Made by a program: the position numbers and the translations under genes. 64,000 nt of DNA from DASTFY01 sp963769115 (GTDB lineage Bacteria; Actinomycetota; Acidimicrobiia; Acidimicrobiales; Ilumatobacteraceae). The stretch lies in the NCBI GenBank assembly GCA_963769115.1, contig CAVYKN010000003.1:18098-82097 (forward strand), read 5' to 3'. Positions within the stretch are counted from its first letter, which is position 1. Every line of letters starts with the position of its first letter. This document shows, in pieces, positions 47,621 to 56,639 of this stretch. The notes under the pieces were generated by a model, which saw only the letters and a program-made list of their open reading frames with translations, did not search any database and was not told the origin of the DNA.

Positions 47621-48679
47621 TCAGTCCAACTTTGGCCAGCGGCGCTTCTGGCGACGGCGGAGGCCGGCCATGCCGCGGTTGCGGTGCTCGGAGAGCGCCC
47701 AGGCCCGCCGCCAGCCCGTGTGCTCGGGGCCGGTGAGGGACGGGCTGGTGCCGCGGGCGGACCGCTGGCGGGCGGACCACCAGTCGGTCAGCGTCTCGTC
47801 GCCGAGCACCGTCACCGCGTGCTCGATTCGCTCGTTGTAGCGGCGGGTGCTCTCGCCCTCCTCGGGCCACAGCGGTGACCCGAAGGTGACGGTGGTCCGG
47901 CCGGGCTTGGGCCGCTTCATCCCCTTCCCGAGGATGGAGCCGGTGCCCTCGATGAAGACAGGGACCACCGGCGCACCCGTCCGGCTGGAGAGGTAGGCCG
48001 CGCCCCCCTTGAACGGCTGGCCCCACCCGTCGGGGGATCGGCCCCCCTCGGGAAACAGGACGAGGCTCCAACCGTCCTCGATCAGCTCCCGGGCCAGGTC
48101 CGCGGTCTGCCGTCCGGCGACGTTGCGGGCGACGGGGAACGCGTTGAGGACCAAGGCCGACGCCGCGCTCGTGACGTGCGTGGTGAAGAAGTAGTCGGCC
48201 GCCGCGCCGACGACGAGGTGTCCGCGCCACGGCTCGGGGATGGCGGTGATGGCCAGCGGCGTGTCGAGGTGGCTGTGGTGGTTGGGCGTGAAGATGACGG
48301 CCGGCGGGTCCCCGCTCTTCTTGGAGGTGCCGTTCTTGGAGGTGTCGAGGGCGCGCAGATCGGCCAGCCGGTCGATGCCCCGGATCTCCGGTGCCGCCAG
48401 CGTCCGCAGGGCCAGGCGCAGCGGCCCGTTGATGATGATCGAACGGGCGACGCGCGCCGGGCGGCGCCGGGCCCAGTCGGTCTCGTAGTCGGCGCCGAGC
48501 GTCGGCTTGCTGGGCGGCACCACGACGCCGCGAGGGACGGTCGGCCGACGGTACGGGAAGCCGACGGACGCGTTGAGCCGGCTGACCTTGACCGTGGTCC
48601 GGCGGACGCCGCGCACGGCGCGGTCGGCGGCCTTGCGGGCCTTGAGCGGTGCCGGCAGGCCGGCGGCGCGACGAGACAC
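47621..48679 (-). CDS. Lysophospholipid (1-acylglycerol-3-phosphate) acyltransferase
   Basis: 352 residues from GTG 48679. PlsC motifs: NHHSHLDTPLAI (HX4D) near residue 140, FPEGGRSPDG, and GAPVVPVFIEGT. The first 100 residues are a basic, Arg/Lys-rich extension. It acylates a lysophospholipid or similar acceptor at the membrane face. Last gene of the four-gene minus-strand operon, 14 bases after the LarA-like stop. Confidence 0.87.
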   Translation of the reverse strand: MSRRAAGLPAPLKARKAADRAVRGVRRTTVKVSRLNASVGFPYRRPTVPRGVVVPPSKPTLGADYETDWARRRPARVARSIIINGPLRLALRTLAAPEIRGIDRLADLRALDTSKNGTSKKSGDPPAVIFTPNHHSHLDTPLAITAIPEPWRGHLVVGAAADYFFTTHVTSAASALVLNAFPVARNVAGRQTADLARELIEDGWSLVLFPEGGRSPDGWGQPFKGGAAYLSSRTGAPVVPVFIEGTGSILGKGMKRPKPGRTTVTFGSPLWPEEGESTRRYNERIEHAVTVLGDETLTDWWSARQRSARGTSPSLTGPEHTGWRRAWALSEHRNRGMAGLRRRQKRRWPKLD

Positions 48680-48693
48680 GGAGGCCAGCGCCC

Positions 48694-50280
48694 TCAGTGC
48701 ACGTCCGCCAGCAGGAGCGGCGGCGTGTGGAGGTGGGTGATGGTCGGATGGCGACCGACGGTGTCGGTGGCCATCTCCAGCGCGTCGTCCATGGTGGACG
48801 CCGGGGTGAAGCCGAGGCGCCGCACCGCCCGCGGGTCGCCGCCCACGATGATGACCCGACCCACGTGCTGCATGGCGTGCGCGCCCCAGTACCACATGTA
48901 GAAGGGATGGACGCCGTGGTAGGCGTAGCTGGTCCGGTAGAGGTGCCGGTACCACTCGTCCTCGGCGAACTGCTTCTCGTAGCGGGCCTCGATCTCGAGC
49001 GGGTCGGTCGTGTCGGCCAGCACCTGCTCGAAGAAGTCGATGTAGCTCGGGTGGTGCACCGGGTGGAAGTCCCAGTACGTGGGGTGGGTCATGATCACGA
49101 CCCCGCCCTCACGCACGAGCGGCTTCCCGCGGTAGAAGTTGAAGTAGTACCCGAGCCCCGTGCACATCACCAGGATCGGGTTCATGATCGAGTCCACGTT
49201 GTACGGGCAGATGTAGGGGATGCCCATCGTGAGGATGTCGGTCTGTCCCTCCACCGGCACCAGTTGTTGCTGATACACCCGTTCCGTCGTCAACTGATGG
49301 ACGGCGTCGACGGCACCGGCCGTCACACCCGTCATCTGGTGAGGCGATTCCATCGACTGGAAGATCTTCCGCTTCACCCGCTCGGGCGTGCGCTTCAGCG
49401 CCTTCGTCGTGGCGACGTACGTGGCGCGGTCCCGTGGCGACCACTCCCACTCCCGCTTGGCCAGGAAGCCGAACGGGTCGGGGAAGATGTCGGTGTTGAG
49501 CGTGGTCTCGATCTGGAAGACCTTGACGCCCGCGTCCTGGATGACCTGGCCCATGCGCCAGTTCGAGTGGTGCAGCTCGCTGCGGTGCCGGTCCATGAAC
49601 GACCGTGACTGCTGCATCGTGGAGACGTTGTGGTGGTGGCGCAGGCTGCGGTACGAGGCCAGGCCCGTGGCCGTCGACTTCCAGCCGCCGTCCATGGCGA
49701 CCAGGTTGATGTTGACGTAGACGAGGAGGTCGCTCTCGGCGGCCCGCTTGTTGATCTCCACCTCCTCGCCGTTCGGCGTCGAGCCGAGATAGGCGAGGTT
49801 GTCGGGGTCCTCGGCGTCGTGGTTGTAGAGGCGGCCGCTGGGGGCGAAGGCGTCGTACACGCGATCGCCGACGGCGTGCCGCAGCTCGGCCTCGGTCATG
49901 CGCCGGTGGAGGGCGAGAGCGGCGATGATGTGGACGTCGTCGACGCCGGCCTCGGCCGCCAGGTCGAGCACCGCCTCGATCACCCGCTGGCGCAGATCCG
50001 GCCGTCGCATCTTCGGCAGCGGCAGGCTGACGTCGTCGAAGGCGATGGTGAGCTTCATGCCAGGGAAGAGCAGCGCGGGGAGCGGATCCGAATCGACGGG
50101 CTCCAGCAGGGCGCGGCGGATGGTGCCGTCGACGTCCTTGACGGGGTCGAGCGGCTCGGGGCCGTAGACCACCCGGGTCCGGCCGGCGGGAAGGCGCTCG
50201 AGGCTGAAGCCCTCGCCCCGCCAGAACAGCAGCGGTGGCGTCGAGCGGTCGACCTCGAGGACGAAGCCTGGTCTGGGCAT
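48694..50280 (-). CDS. LarA-like (DUF2088, lactate racemase N-terminal domain) protein
   Basis: 528 residues. The LarA N-terminal domain shows as ALLFPGMKLTIAFDDVSLP, then IIAALALHRRMTEAELRH. Downstream, MDGGWKSTATGLASYRS and the His cluster HHHN sit where LarA has its nickel-pincer ligand Lys and a His. I infer this alignment by eye. Characterised LarA racemises lactate with a nickel-pincer nucleotide cofactor; relatives act on other 2-hydroxyacids. No larB/C/E maturation genes are in the window. ATG 50280 overlaps the dehydrogenase stop (ATGA). Its substrate is probably linked to the lipid-type neighbours. Confidence 0.75.
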   Translation of the reverse strand: MPRPGFVLEVDRSTPPLLFWRGEGFSLERLPAGRTRVVYGPEPLDPVKDVDGTIRRALLEPVDSDPLPALLFPGMKLTIAFDDVSLPLPKMRRPDLRQRVIEAVLDLAAEAGVDDVHIIAALALHRRMTEAELRHAVGDRVYDAFAPSGRLYNHDAEDPDNLAYLGSTPNGEEVEINKRAAESDLLVYVNINLVAMDGGWKSTATGLASYRSLRHHHNVSTMQQSRSFMDRHRSELHHSNWRMGQVIQDAGVKVFQIETTLNTDIFPDPFGFLAKREWEWSPRDRATYVATTKALKRTPERVKRKIFQSMESPHQMTGVTAGAVDAVHQLTTERVYQQQLVPVEGQTDILTMGIPYICPYNVDSIMNPILVMCTGLGYYFNFYRGKPLVREGGVVIMTHPTYWDFHPVHHPSYIDFFEQVLADTTDPLEIEARYEKQFAEDEWYRHLYRTSYAYHGVHPFYMWYWGAHAMQHVGRVIIVGGDPRAVRRLGFTPASTMDDALEMATDTVGRHPTITHLHTPPLLLADVH

Positions 50281-51474
50281 CAGCGGATCCGCTCCTTCTC
50301 CTCGCGGAGGTCGAAGACGACCTTGACGGCGCCGCGCCGGCCCGCCGAGGCGGCGTGGGCTATCGCGTCCCGGTAGTCGCGAAGTGGGTAGGCCGCCGTG
50401 ACGAGGCGACCGAGGTCGGCGGCCAGCACCAGCTCGAAGGCGAGGTCGAACGTGCGGCGCGCCTCGCCGCCGGTCGCTGCCGTCGGCCGTTCGAGTCCGT
50501 AGGCGTACGCGCCGACCAGTGCCGTCTCGCGGTGCCAGAGCGTGGTCAGCTCCAACTTCACCTGGTTGGGCATGCCGACCACGACGACGGTGCCCTTCGG
50601 CCGGACGATGGCCAGTGACTGGGCGAGCGAGTCGGAGTCGCCGACGCAGTCGAGCACGACATCGCAGCCGCCGGTGAGCTGGTCCCGGTAGGCGAGGCTG
50701 GAGGTGAGGCGGCGGACGACGCGAGGCAGCGCGCCCGGCTCGCACACCTGATCGGCGCCGAGGGCGCGAGCCAGCTGCATCTGGTGCGGGTAACGGGCGG
50801 CGGTGATGATGGTGCCGGCCGGGGTCAGGTGGCGGAGGGCGGCGATGGTCAGCAACCCGAGCGTCCCGGCGCCGAGCACGACGACGGTGTCGCCCTCGGT
50901 GATCGGGTGGCGCAGCGCGGCGTGGACCGCGCACGCGGTCGGCTCGACCATCACCGCGGCTTCGTCGCTCATGCCGTCCGGGCACCGGATGGAGCTGGCT
51001 GGGATGGGCGACCATGTGCGTGCTCCAGCCGCCCCCCGTGTCGCAGCAGTAACCCGTCTGGAGGCCGGGCGACAGCTCGCCGAAGGCCAGCCGCTCGCAG
51101 CCGCCGAGGTCGCCGCGGGCGCAGGCCACGCACGGCGGTTCGATGCCCCGGGCCACGCAGCCCAGCACCGGCTCCAGCACGACGCGGCGGTCGTCGTCCG
51201 TGTCGGCCACCACCTCGTGGCCGGGCGTGAAGGGGAAGCTGACGATGGGCTCGAAGTACCGGCTGGCCGTGCCGTCGACCGTGGACAGGTCGCTGCCGCA
51301 GATGCCGGCCAGGCGCGGCCGCAGCCACACCCACTCCGGTCCCGGCAGGTCCGGCGGGTCGACGTCGTCGAGGCCGAGTGGGCCGTACGTGGCGCCCGCG
51401 CCCGGAGCGAGCGATCCGGCGACGCGCGCGGCCGCGAAGCGGGCCAGGCTGCGCTCGATCCGCAGCGCCTTCAT
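50280..51474 (-). CDS. Zinc-dependent alcohol dehydrogenase (MDR family), frameshift near 50981
   Basis: N-terminal catalytic domain: GICGSDLSTVDG (catalytic zinc Cys), TPGHEVVAD, and structural-zinc cysteines CVACARGDLGGC. The Rossmann part one frame over begins at DEAAVMVEPTACAVHAAL and has VVVLGAGTLGLLTIAAL. Joining requires dropping one C in gtgcccgg near 50979-50983. About 397 residues. It likely oxidises an alcohol or sugar alcohol with NAD(P). Its ATG 51474 is the last of three ATGs in a 17-bp tandem repeat. Confidence 0.82.
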
Positions 51475-51517
51475 CGGCCGGACTCCTTCATCGTCCGGAC
51501 TCCTTCATCGTCCGGAC
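51471..51517 (-). repeat. 17-bp tandem repeat creating two coupled six-codon cistrons
   Basis: CCGGACTCCTTCATCGT repeats at 51478-51494 and 51495-51511 plus a partial unit. The first unit reads CCGGACTCCTTCATCGT exactly and the flank at 51471-51477 (TCATCGG) is a variant end. On the minus strand each unit is ATGAAGGAGTCCGG. This gives three ATGs (51508, 51491, 51474), each overlapping a TGA as ATGA. The first two encode MKESGR and stop; the third starts the dehydrogenase. Confidence 0.85.
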
Positions 51518-53853
51518 CTCGCGCTGGCCCGTCGTTCCCGCGCCGACAGCAGCGGTCCGATGGGCAGAAGGGGCCGGGGTCCGCCGGGCGACTTCGACCA
51601 TTGCTCGACGAGCCAGCCCCGCTTACGAGCGATGGCGGCCAGGCGCGTCTCGGGGTTCACGGCCACCGGGAAGCCGACGGCCTCCAGCATGGGCAGGTCC
51701 GACGTGGAGTCGGCGTAGGCCACGCTCTCCTCCAGCCGGAGCCCTTCGGCCTCGCAGAAGTCGGCCAGGATCTGTGCTCGCGTCTCGCCCGTCGGGGGCA
51801 CGGCCGTCAGCTCGCCCGTGTAGGTGCCGTCGGCCTTGGTCGTCATCTCGGCGGCGATGATCTCGTCGAACAGCGGCGCCAGCGGCTTGACCACGAAGTC
51901 GAGCGCGCCCGTGATGAGCACGGTGCGGTGCCCGAGCGCCCGGTGCTCACGCACCCGCCGGATGGCGGCCGGGAAGCTCTTCGTCATGATGAGCGCCGAC
52001 AGGAGCTCGACGGCGTCCTTGTCGAGCTGCGCCACCGGCGCGTCCTCGTAGCGCCGGTAGAAGAAGCGCAGGAAGTCGCTGCGGTCCTTGCGGTCCAGGG
52101 CCAGCAGACCGGGGATCTCGGCCGACGTTCGCAGGGCGAAGCGGGTCCGCTCGGCCCGGTCGAGCCGCCGCGTCGCCAGCCAGGAGTAGCTCTCGACCAC
52201 GTTGCTGGCGATGAGGGTGTTCTCCAGGTCGAACGCGGCGACGTGACGGTCCGGGGAGAGCACGTTGCGGCGCAGGCGCTCGGCCCGGTCGATGCGGGTC
52301 TTGCCGGGCGTGGTCTTGACGCGGGCGTGCTCGATGACGACGGCAGGTGGACCTCGGTGATGTAGCGGGGCCAGTCGATCACCCGCGGGTCGAGGTTGAA
52401 GGCGGCACGATCGTCCGGGGGGAGCGTGTCGGCGAGGGCCAGCAGGTGGTCGACGGCGTAGATCGCCTCGCACTCCGCGTACAGGCCGTACAGCTCGACG
52501 TACTCGAGCGCCCGCTCCACCTCGATCCGCTTCTCCTCCAGCCGGGCCGACCACTCCGCCTGTTGCCCTCGCAGCGGCAGTGCCTGCAGCACCTTCTCGG
52601 TCTTGGTGAGCACGGCCTTGGCCCGGTTGAGCTGACCCTGAACGCGGCCCCGGCCGGGGAAGCTCCAGTCGGGCACGACGATCGGCTGGCCCTCGGCGTC
52701 GTAGAGCGGATGCTCCCGGAACCACGCCGTGGTGTTGTCGACCATCACCCGGTACTTGAGGGGGTTGGCCGAGCCGGACGCCACCTGCGTGATGGGCGCC
52801 GCCCGCTCGGGACCGACGGCGGCGACGGCGATGATCGCGGCGACGACCAGGTCGACGGGGATGACGTCCACCGTGCCCTCGGGGACACCGGGGAACTCCT
52901 TCAGCAGCCCGCGGGCGAAGGAGATGATGACGGGCTCGGCCATGCGGAAGCCCCGGATCCAGCCCGGCCGCGGCTCGGCCAGCGCGGACTCGATGATCGA
53001 CGGCCGCACGATCGACACGGGCACGTCGCCCTTGCTCTCCGCCAGCGCCTGCTCGCCGAGGGCCTTCGTGTACGCGTAGGCGTCCGGCCAGCCCACGCTG
53101 GCCGCTCTCGACCGGCCCGCCTCGACCAGACGGTCCGTGACCCACCGCTCGCGACGCTGCTCGGTCTTGGCGGCCAGGGCGGGCGCCCCCGCCGCGCCCA
53201 GCTCGGTCCTGGCCTCGGCGCGGAAGCGGGTCAGCATCTCGGGGCGCCGGCTCTCCGCCTCGGCGTCGGAGCGCAGGCGGCGGGCCGCGGCCACCTCCTC
53301 CTTCCAGCTCAGCCCGATGTCGAACGGACCGGCCGCCACCGGTTCCTCGGGGGCCCGACCTCGCCGGTTGCCGGCGACGTAGCACGTGGACACGGCGACG
53401 AGGTGGGGTGCGACGCCGAGCTCCTGCAGGAGCGTGACGATGCGGGTCGGCCCCAGCAGGTTGACCTCGACCGCGCTGTCGAGCGGGCGAGTCGAAGGCG
53501 ACGGTGGCCGCGGAGTGGATGACGATGTCGCATCCCGCGAAGGTGGCCCGGTCGGTCTCGTCGAGGCCGAGGCCGTCGGTGCCCACGTCCCCGGCGATCG
53601 TGTGCACGCGACGCTCGGTCATCTCCTCGAACCCGGGACCGCCCAGCGACTCGCGGAGCCGGTTGAAGGCGTCGTTGCGGAGGATCTCCCGCTTGACCCG
53701 CTGCGCAGCGGAGGTCCGGCGCCCGGGACGCACCAGCAGCACCAGCTCGCAGTCCGGCACCTGGCGGAGGAGGCGCTCGACGAGGGCGGTGCCGACGAAC
53801 CCGGTCGACCCGGTGATGGCGATGCGCTTGCCGGCCAGGGCGTCGGCGATCAC
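51505..53853 (-). CDS. Fatty acyl-CoA reductase-like SDR fused to HAD-IB phosphatase, frameshifts near 53484 and 52342
   Basis: N-terminal extended-SDR domain as in fatty acyl-CoA reductases: ITGSTGFVGTALVERLL, active-site YAYTKALGEQ, then a male-sterility-type C-terminal region. A HAD-IB domain follows from about residue 510. The HAD motif I reads FDLENTL, so the second Asp of DxDxT is Glu; motif IV YADSTSDLPML is normal. N- and C-terminal parts share one frame, while the middle (52345-53484) is shifted by one, so two compensating indels are needed. GTG 53853 has GGAG at good spacing; ATG 53889 is an alternative. First gene of the operon, divergent from TetR. Confidence 0.78.
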   Translation of the reverse strand: MIADALAGKRIAITGSTGFVGTALVERLLRQVPDCELVLLVRPGRRTSAAQRVKREILRNDAFNRLRESLGGPGFEEMTERRVHTIAGDVGTDGLGLDETDRATFAGCDIVIHSAATVAFDSPARQRGRGQPAGADPHRHAPAGARRRTPPRRRVHVLRRRQPARSGPRGTGGGRSVRHRAELEGGGGRGPPPALRRRGGEPAPRDADPLPRRGQDRAGRGGGARPGRQDRAASRAVGHGPSGRGGPVESGQRGLAGRLRVHEGPRRAGAGGEQGRRARVDRAAVDHRVRAGRAAAGLDPGLPHGRARHHLLRPRAAEGVPRCPRGHGGRHPRRPGRRRDHRRRRRRSRAGGAHHAGGVRLGQPPQVPGDGRQHHGVVPGASALRRRGPADRRARLELPRPGPRSGSAQPGQGRAHQDREGAAGTAAARATGGVVGPAGGEADRGGAGARVRRAVRPVRGVRGDLRRRPPAGPRRHAPPGRSCRLQPRPAGDRLAPLHHRGPPAVVIEHARVKTTPGKTRIDRAERLRRNVLSPDRHVAAFDLENTLIASNVVESYSWLATRRLDRAERTRFALRTSAEIPGLLALDRKDRSDFLRFFYRRYEDAPVAQLDKDAVELLSALIMTKSFPAAIRRVREHRALGHRTVLITGALDFVVKPLAPLFDEIIAAEMTTKADGTYTGELTAVPPTGETRAQILADFCEAEGLRLEESVAYADSTSDLPMLEAVGFPVAVNPETRLAAIARKRGWLVEQWSKSPGGPRPLLPIGPLLSARERRASARSGR

Positions 53854-53894
53854 AGGAGGTGACTCCGGCTCACGGCCTCTGTCTACCATGTCTG

Positions 53895-53910
53895 TCTACC
53901 ATTTGGTAGA
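53895..53910. promoter_or_regulatory. TetR operator candidate
   Basis: Perfect dyad TCTACCA-TT-TGGTAGA. An additional half-site TCTACCA lies at 53882-53888, within a 12-base direct repeat (TCTGTCTACCAT at 53878 and 53891). It is located between the TetR ATG (53934) and the divergent reductase start (53853), as expected for an autoregulated repressor. Confidence 0.7.
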
Positions 53911-53933
53911 GAACGAGCGAAGGGGAAGGCGCG

Positions 53934-54533
53934 ATGGAGTCCCGGGGCCGGCCGACGCGCCAACGGATCCTCGACGCGGCGCTGGACCAGTTCGGCATCC
54001 GGGGGTTCGAGGCCGCCTCGCTGGACGACATCGCGGCCGAGGTCGGCGTGGCCAAGCAGACCGTCCTCTACTGGTTCCCGTCCAAGGACGACCTGCTCGG
54101 CGCCGTCCTGCAGCACACGGCCGACGAGCTGGCCGTCAGCATCGAGGCCGCCGTGCGGGCCGCGCCCGACGAACCGCTGGCCCGGGTCGACGCGGTGGTG
54201 AAGGCCGTGTTCCGGCCGGCCGTGCGGCGTCCCGCCCTGCTCGGGCTCGTCCGGGAGGTGAGCCGGCTCGACCCGCCCCAGTCCGATCAGCTGCTGCTGC
54301 GGGTCCGGCCACTCGTGGAGGCCGCCACCGTCTACATGGGCAGGGAGATGGAGGCGGGCCGGCTGCGGCGGGCCGACCCGCGGCTCGTCCTGTCGCTCGC
54401 CTACGCGACGGTGGCCGGCATCGCCACCGAGCCCGAGGCCCTCCGCGCCGTCGGCTGGCAGCCGTCGGTGGCCGGCATCCGCCGCCTGCGTTCCGAGCTC
54501 CTGGCGTTCCTGCGCGCCGCACTCAGCCCGTGA
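53934..54533 (+). CDS. TetR family transcriptional regulator
   Basis: 199 residues. HTH in residues 10-55: RQRILDAALDQFGIRGFEAAS, then IAAEVGVAKQTVLYWFPSK. The C-terminal ligand domain is of the usual length. A strong ribosome site (aaggggaagg) precedes ATG 53934. It is divergent from the acyl-reductase operon with a perfect dyad between, so it probably represses that operon and itself. The ligand could be an acyl-CoA or fatty alcohol, by analogy to FadR-like TetRs; this is inference. Confidence 0.9.
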   Translation: MESRGRPTRQRILDAALDQFGIRGFEAASLDDIAAEVGVAKQTVLYWFPSKDDLLGAVLQHTADELAVSIEAAVRAAPDEPLARVDAVVKAVFRPAVRRPALLGLVREVSRLDPPQSDQLLLRVRPLVEAATVYMGREMEAGRLRRADPRLVLSLAYATVAGIATEPEALRAVGWQPSVAGIRRLRSELLAFLRAALSP

Positions 54534-54561
54534 GCCGAAACGGCGACGGAGGACCGTTCCC

Positions 54562-56465
54562 CTATGGAATCGGCGGTGCGAGGATGCGGTTCACGGGTGG
54601 GTTCGGCACCGCGTTGGGGAGGAAGGAGCCGAAGTAGGCCACGAGCGCGTCGATGTCCTGGGCGCCGCCGAGCGCGTTGGTGCCCTGGTTGAACACAGTG
54701 AACCCGTCACCGCCGGCGGCCAGGAAGTTGTTCATCGTCACCCGGTAGGTGGTGGCGTCGTCGGGCACGGGCGATCCGTTGAGGGTGATGGCACCGATCC
54801 TCGACGCGCAGTCGGCTCCAGCGGCATTCTGCAGATACGAGAACCCGGCGGAGACCTGCAGGATGCGCTGCGTTGTCTGGCCCCCGCAGCCGACGAACTG
54901 CTGCTCGAGCAGGTCGCGGATCAGGGCACCGGTCATCGTCTTCGTGACGAGGCTGTTGCCGAACGGCTGGATCGTGAAGGCTTCCCCGTAGGTGACCTCG
55001 CCCGGCGCCTCCGTCCCCGACGGTGTGAAGAGGAAGCCGTTGGTGGCGCCGCCGCGGATGCCCCCGGTGTTCATGAAGGCGATCTGGGCACCGCCCAGGT
55101 TGGCCGGCTGCGTCGCCACGAGCTGGGCGTCGGCGATCACGTCGCCCGACGGGATCTCGCCCAACGGGTTGGCGGTGTTGAGGATGTCCTGGCTGACCCT
55201 GCCGATGACCTGGTTGGCGAGGGGCGCCGAGGCGCTGACGTACTGCTGCACTACGGCCGCGACTTGCGGGTCCTTGGGCAGGTCGAACAGCGGAATGTCG
55301 GCAGGGCTGGTCCTCGGGTTGCTCGAGTTGCGCACGATCGAGTTCTCGGCGCTGGCGGCCACGACCTCACCCGTCTTGTCGTCGATCGTCAAGGTGAGGT
55401 CGCTCAGGACGCGCCCGAACGACGACGGCGCTGGTGATGAGCCGCGTGATGCCGTTCGGCCGTGATGGTGCACCGGTACTCGGCGTGGGTGTGCCCCGAC
55501 ACGATGACCTTGATCGAGGGATCGAGCCGGGTCGCGATCTCCAGGATGTCGCTGCCGGCCAGGTTCCCGGCGCACCCGTTCAGTGCCGCCGTGCCCGACT
55601 GGAAGCCGCCCTGGTGGATGACGAGCACGTTCGTGTTGACGCCCTCGCGCCGGAGCTGCTCGACCACCCGGTTGACTGCGTCGGCCTCGTCGAGGAAGTC
55701 CAGGCCGGCAACACCGGTTGGCGTGACGATGGTCGGCGTGGCCTCGAGCACGGCGCCGATGATCCCTATGTCGAATTTCTTGCCGCTGTCGCTCTTGATA
55801 CGCCTCGTGCCGGCCGCCGGGAAGAGCGTCGTGCCGTCGCTCTCGCGCACGACGTTGGCCGACAGGTACTGGAAGTCCGCGCCCGGGTACGTGTTCGGTG
55901 GTGCCGCCGTTGGCGAGGGCGTACGGCGCGGCGGTGCAGCCGACGTCCGCGCGGCAGCCGCCGTTCTGGATCCGGAGGAGCTCGGCGCTCCCCTTGTCGA
56001 ACTCGTGGTTGCCTACCGAGGCGAGGTCGGCGCCCATCAGGTTCGTCACGATGGTGGACGGCTCGCCGTAGAAGAGTCCGTCGACGAGCGGGCTGGCGCC
56101 GATGTTGTCGCCGGCGACCAGGCTGATCTGCTTGTCGCCGTACAGCGCCTGCTTCTCGTGCAGCGCCTGCGCCAGCCATGCGGCGCCCCCGGCGAACTGG
56201 CCGTAGATGTTGAGACCGGCGCTGGCCTCGAGGTTGCCGTGGAAGTCGTTCCAGGCGAGCAGGTGAACGTCCGTCGTCCGGGTGGCATCGGCGCGAACTG
56301 CACCGAGATCTCGTCGGCCAGGCTGCCGGCACCGTCGATGGTGACCGCCCCGGCCGAGCCGCCGGGTGATGTGGCCAGCGGCACCAGGACGACGGCAGCC
56401 AGGCTGGCCGCCACCAATGACGCCTTGACCGGGCGATGGCGTAGGATGTTGCGCTGACGAGCCAT
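54562..56465 (-). pseudogene. Secreted bifunctional metallophosphatase/5'-nucleotidase, multiply frameshifted
   Basis: Signal peptide from ATG 56465 (ASLVAASLAAVVLVPLATS). Conserved pieces are spread over frames: GNHEFDKGSAELL (metal site), FDIGIIGAVLEATP, VSGHTHAEYRC, and the C-terminal 5'-nucleotidase domain with AFMNTGGIRGG and NNFLAAGGDGFTVF. Breaks occur near 56285, 55895, 55470 and 55435. With repair it is about 630 residues, a normal UshA-like enzyme releasing phosphate from nucleotides outside the cell. The number of breaks exceeds that of neighbouring genes, so real decay is possible. Confidence 0.7.
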
Positions 56466-56639
56466 GATCGGATCCCCCTCCGAACGGCGACAGGACGCTG
56501 CGAGCATGGCACGGCTGGGCGCACCGTGCGACGGTCGCTGTCTCTTGTGGGGCCAGGAGCGGCGAATCCTCTCCCTCCGCGGCCGGTCCCGGGTCGTCGC
56601 CCCGACCCTCCGCGTGGGCGATCGGTACAGTGACGACCC

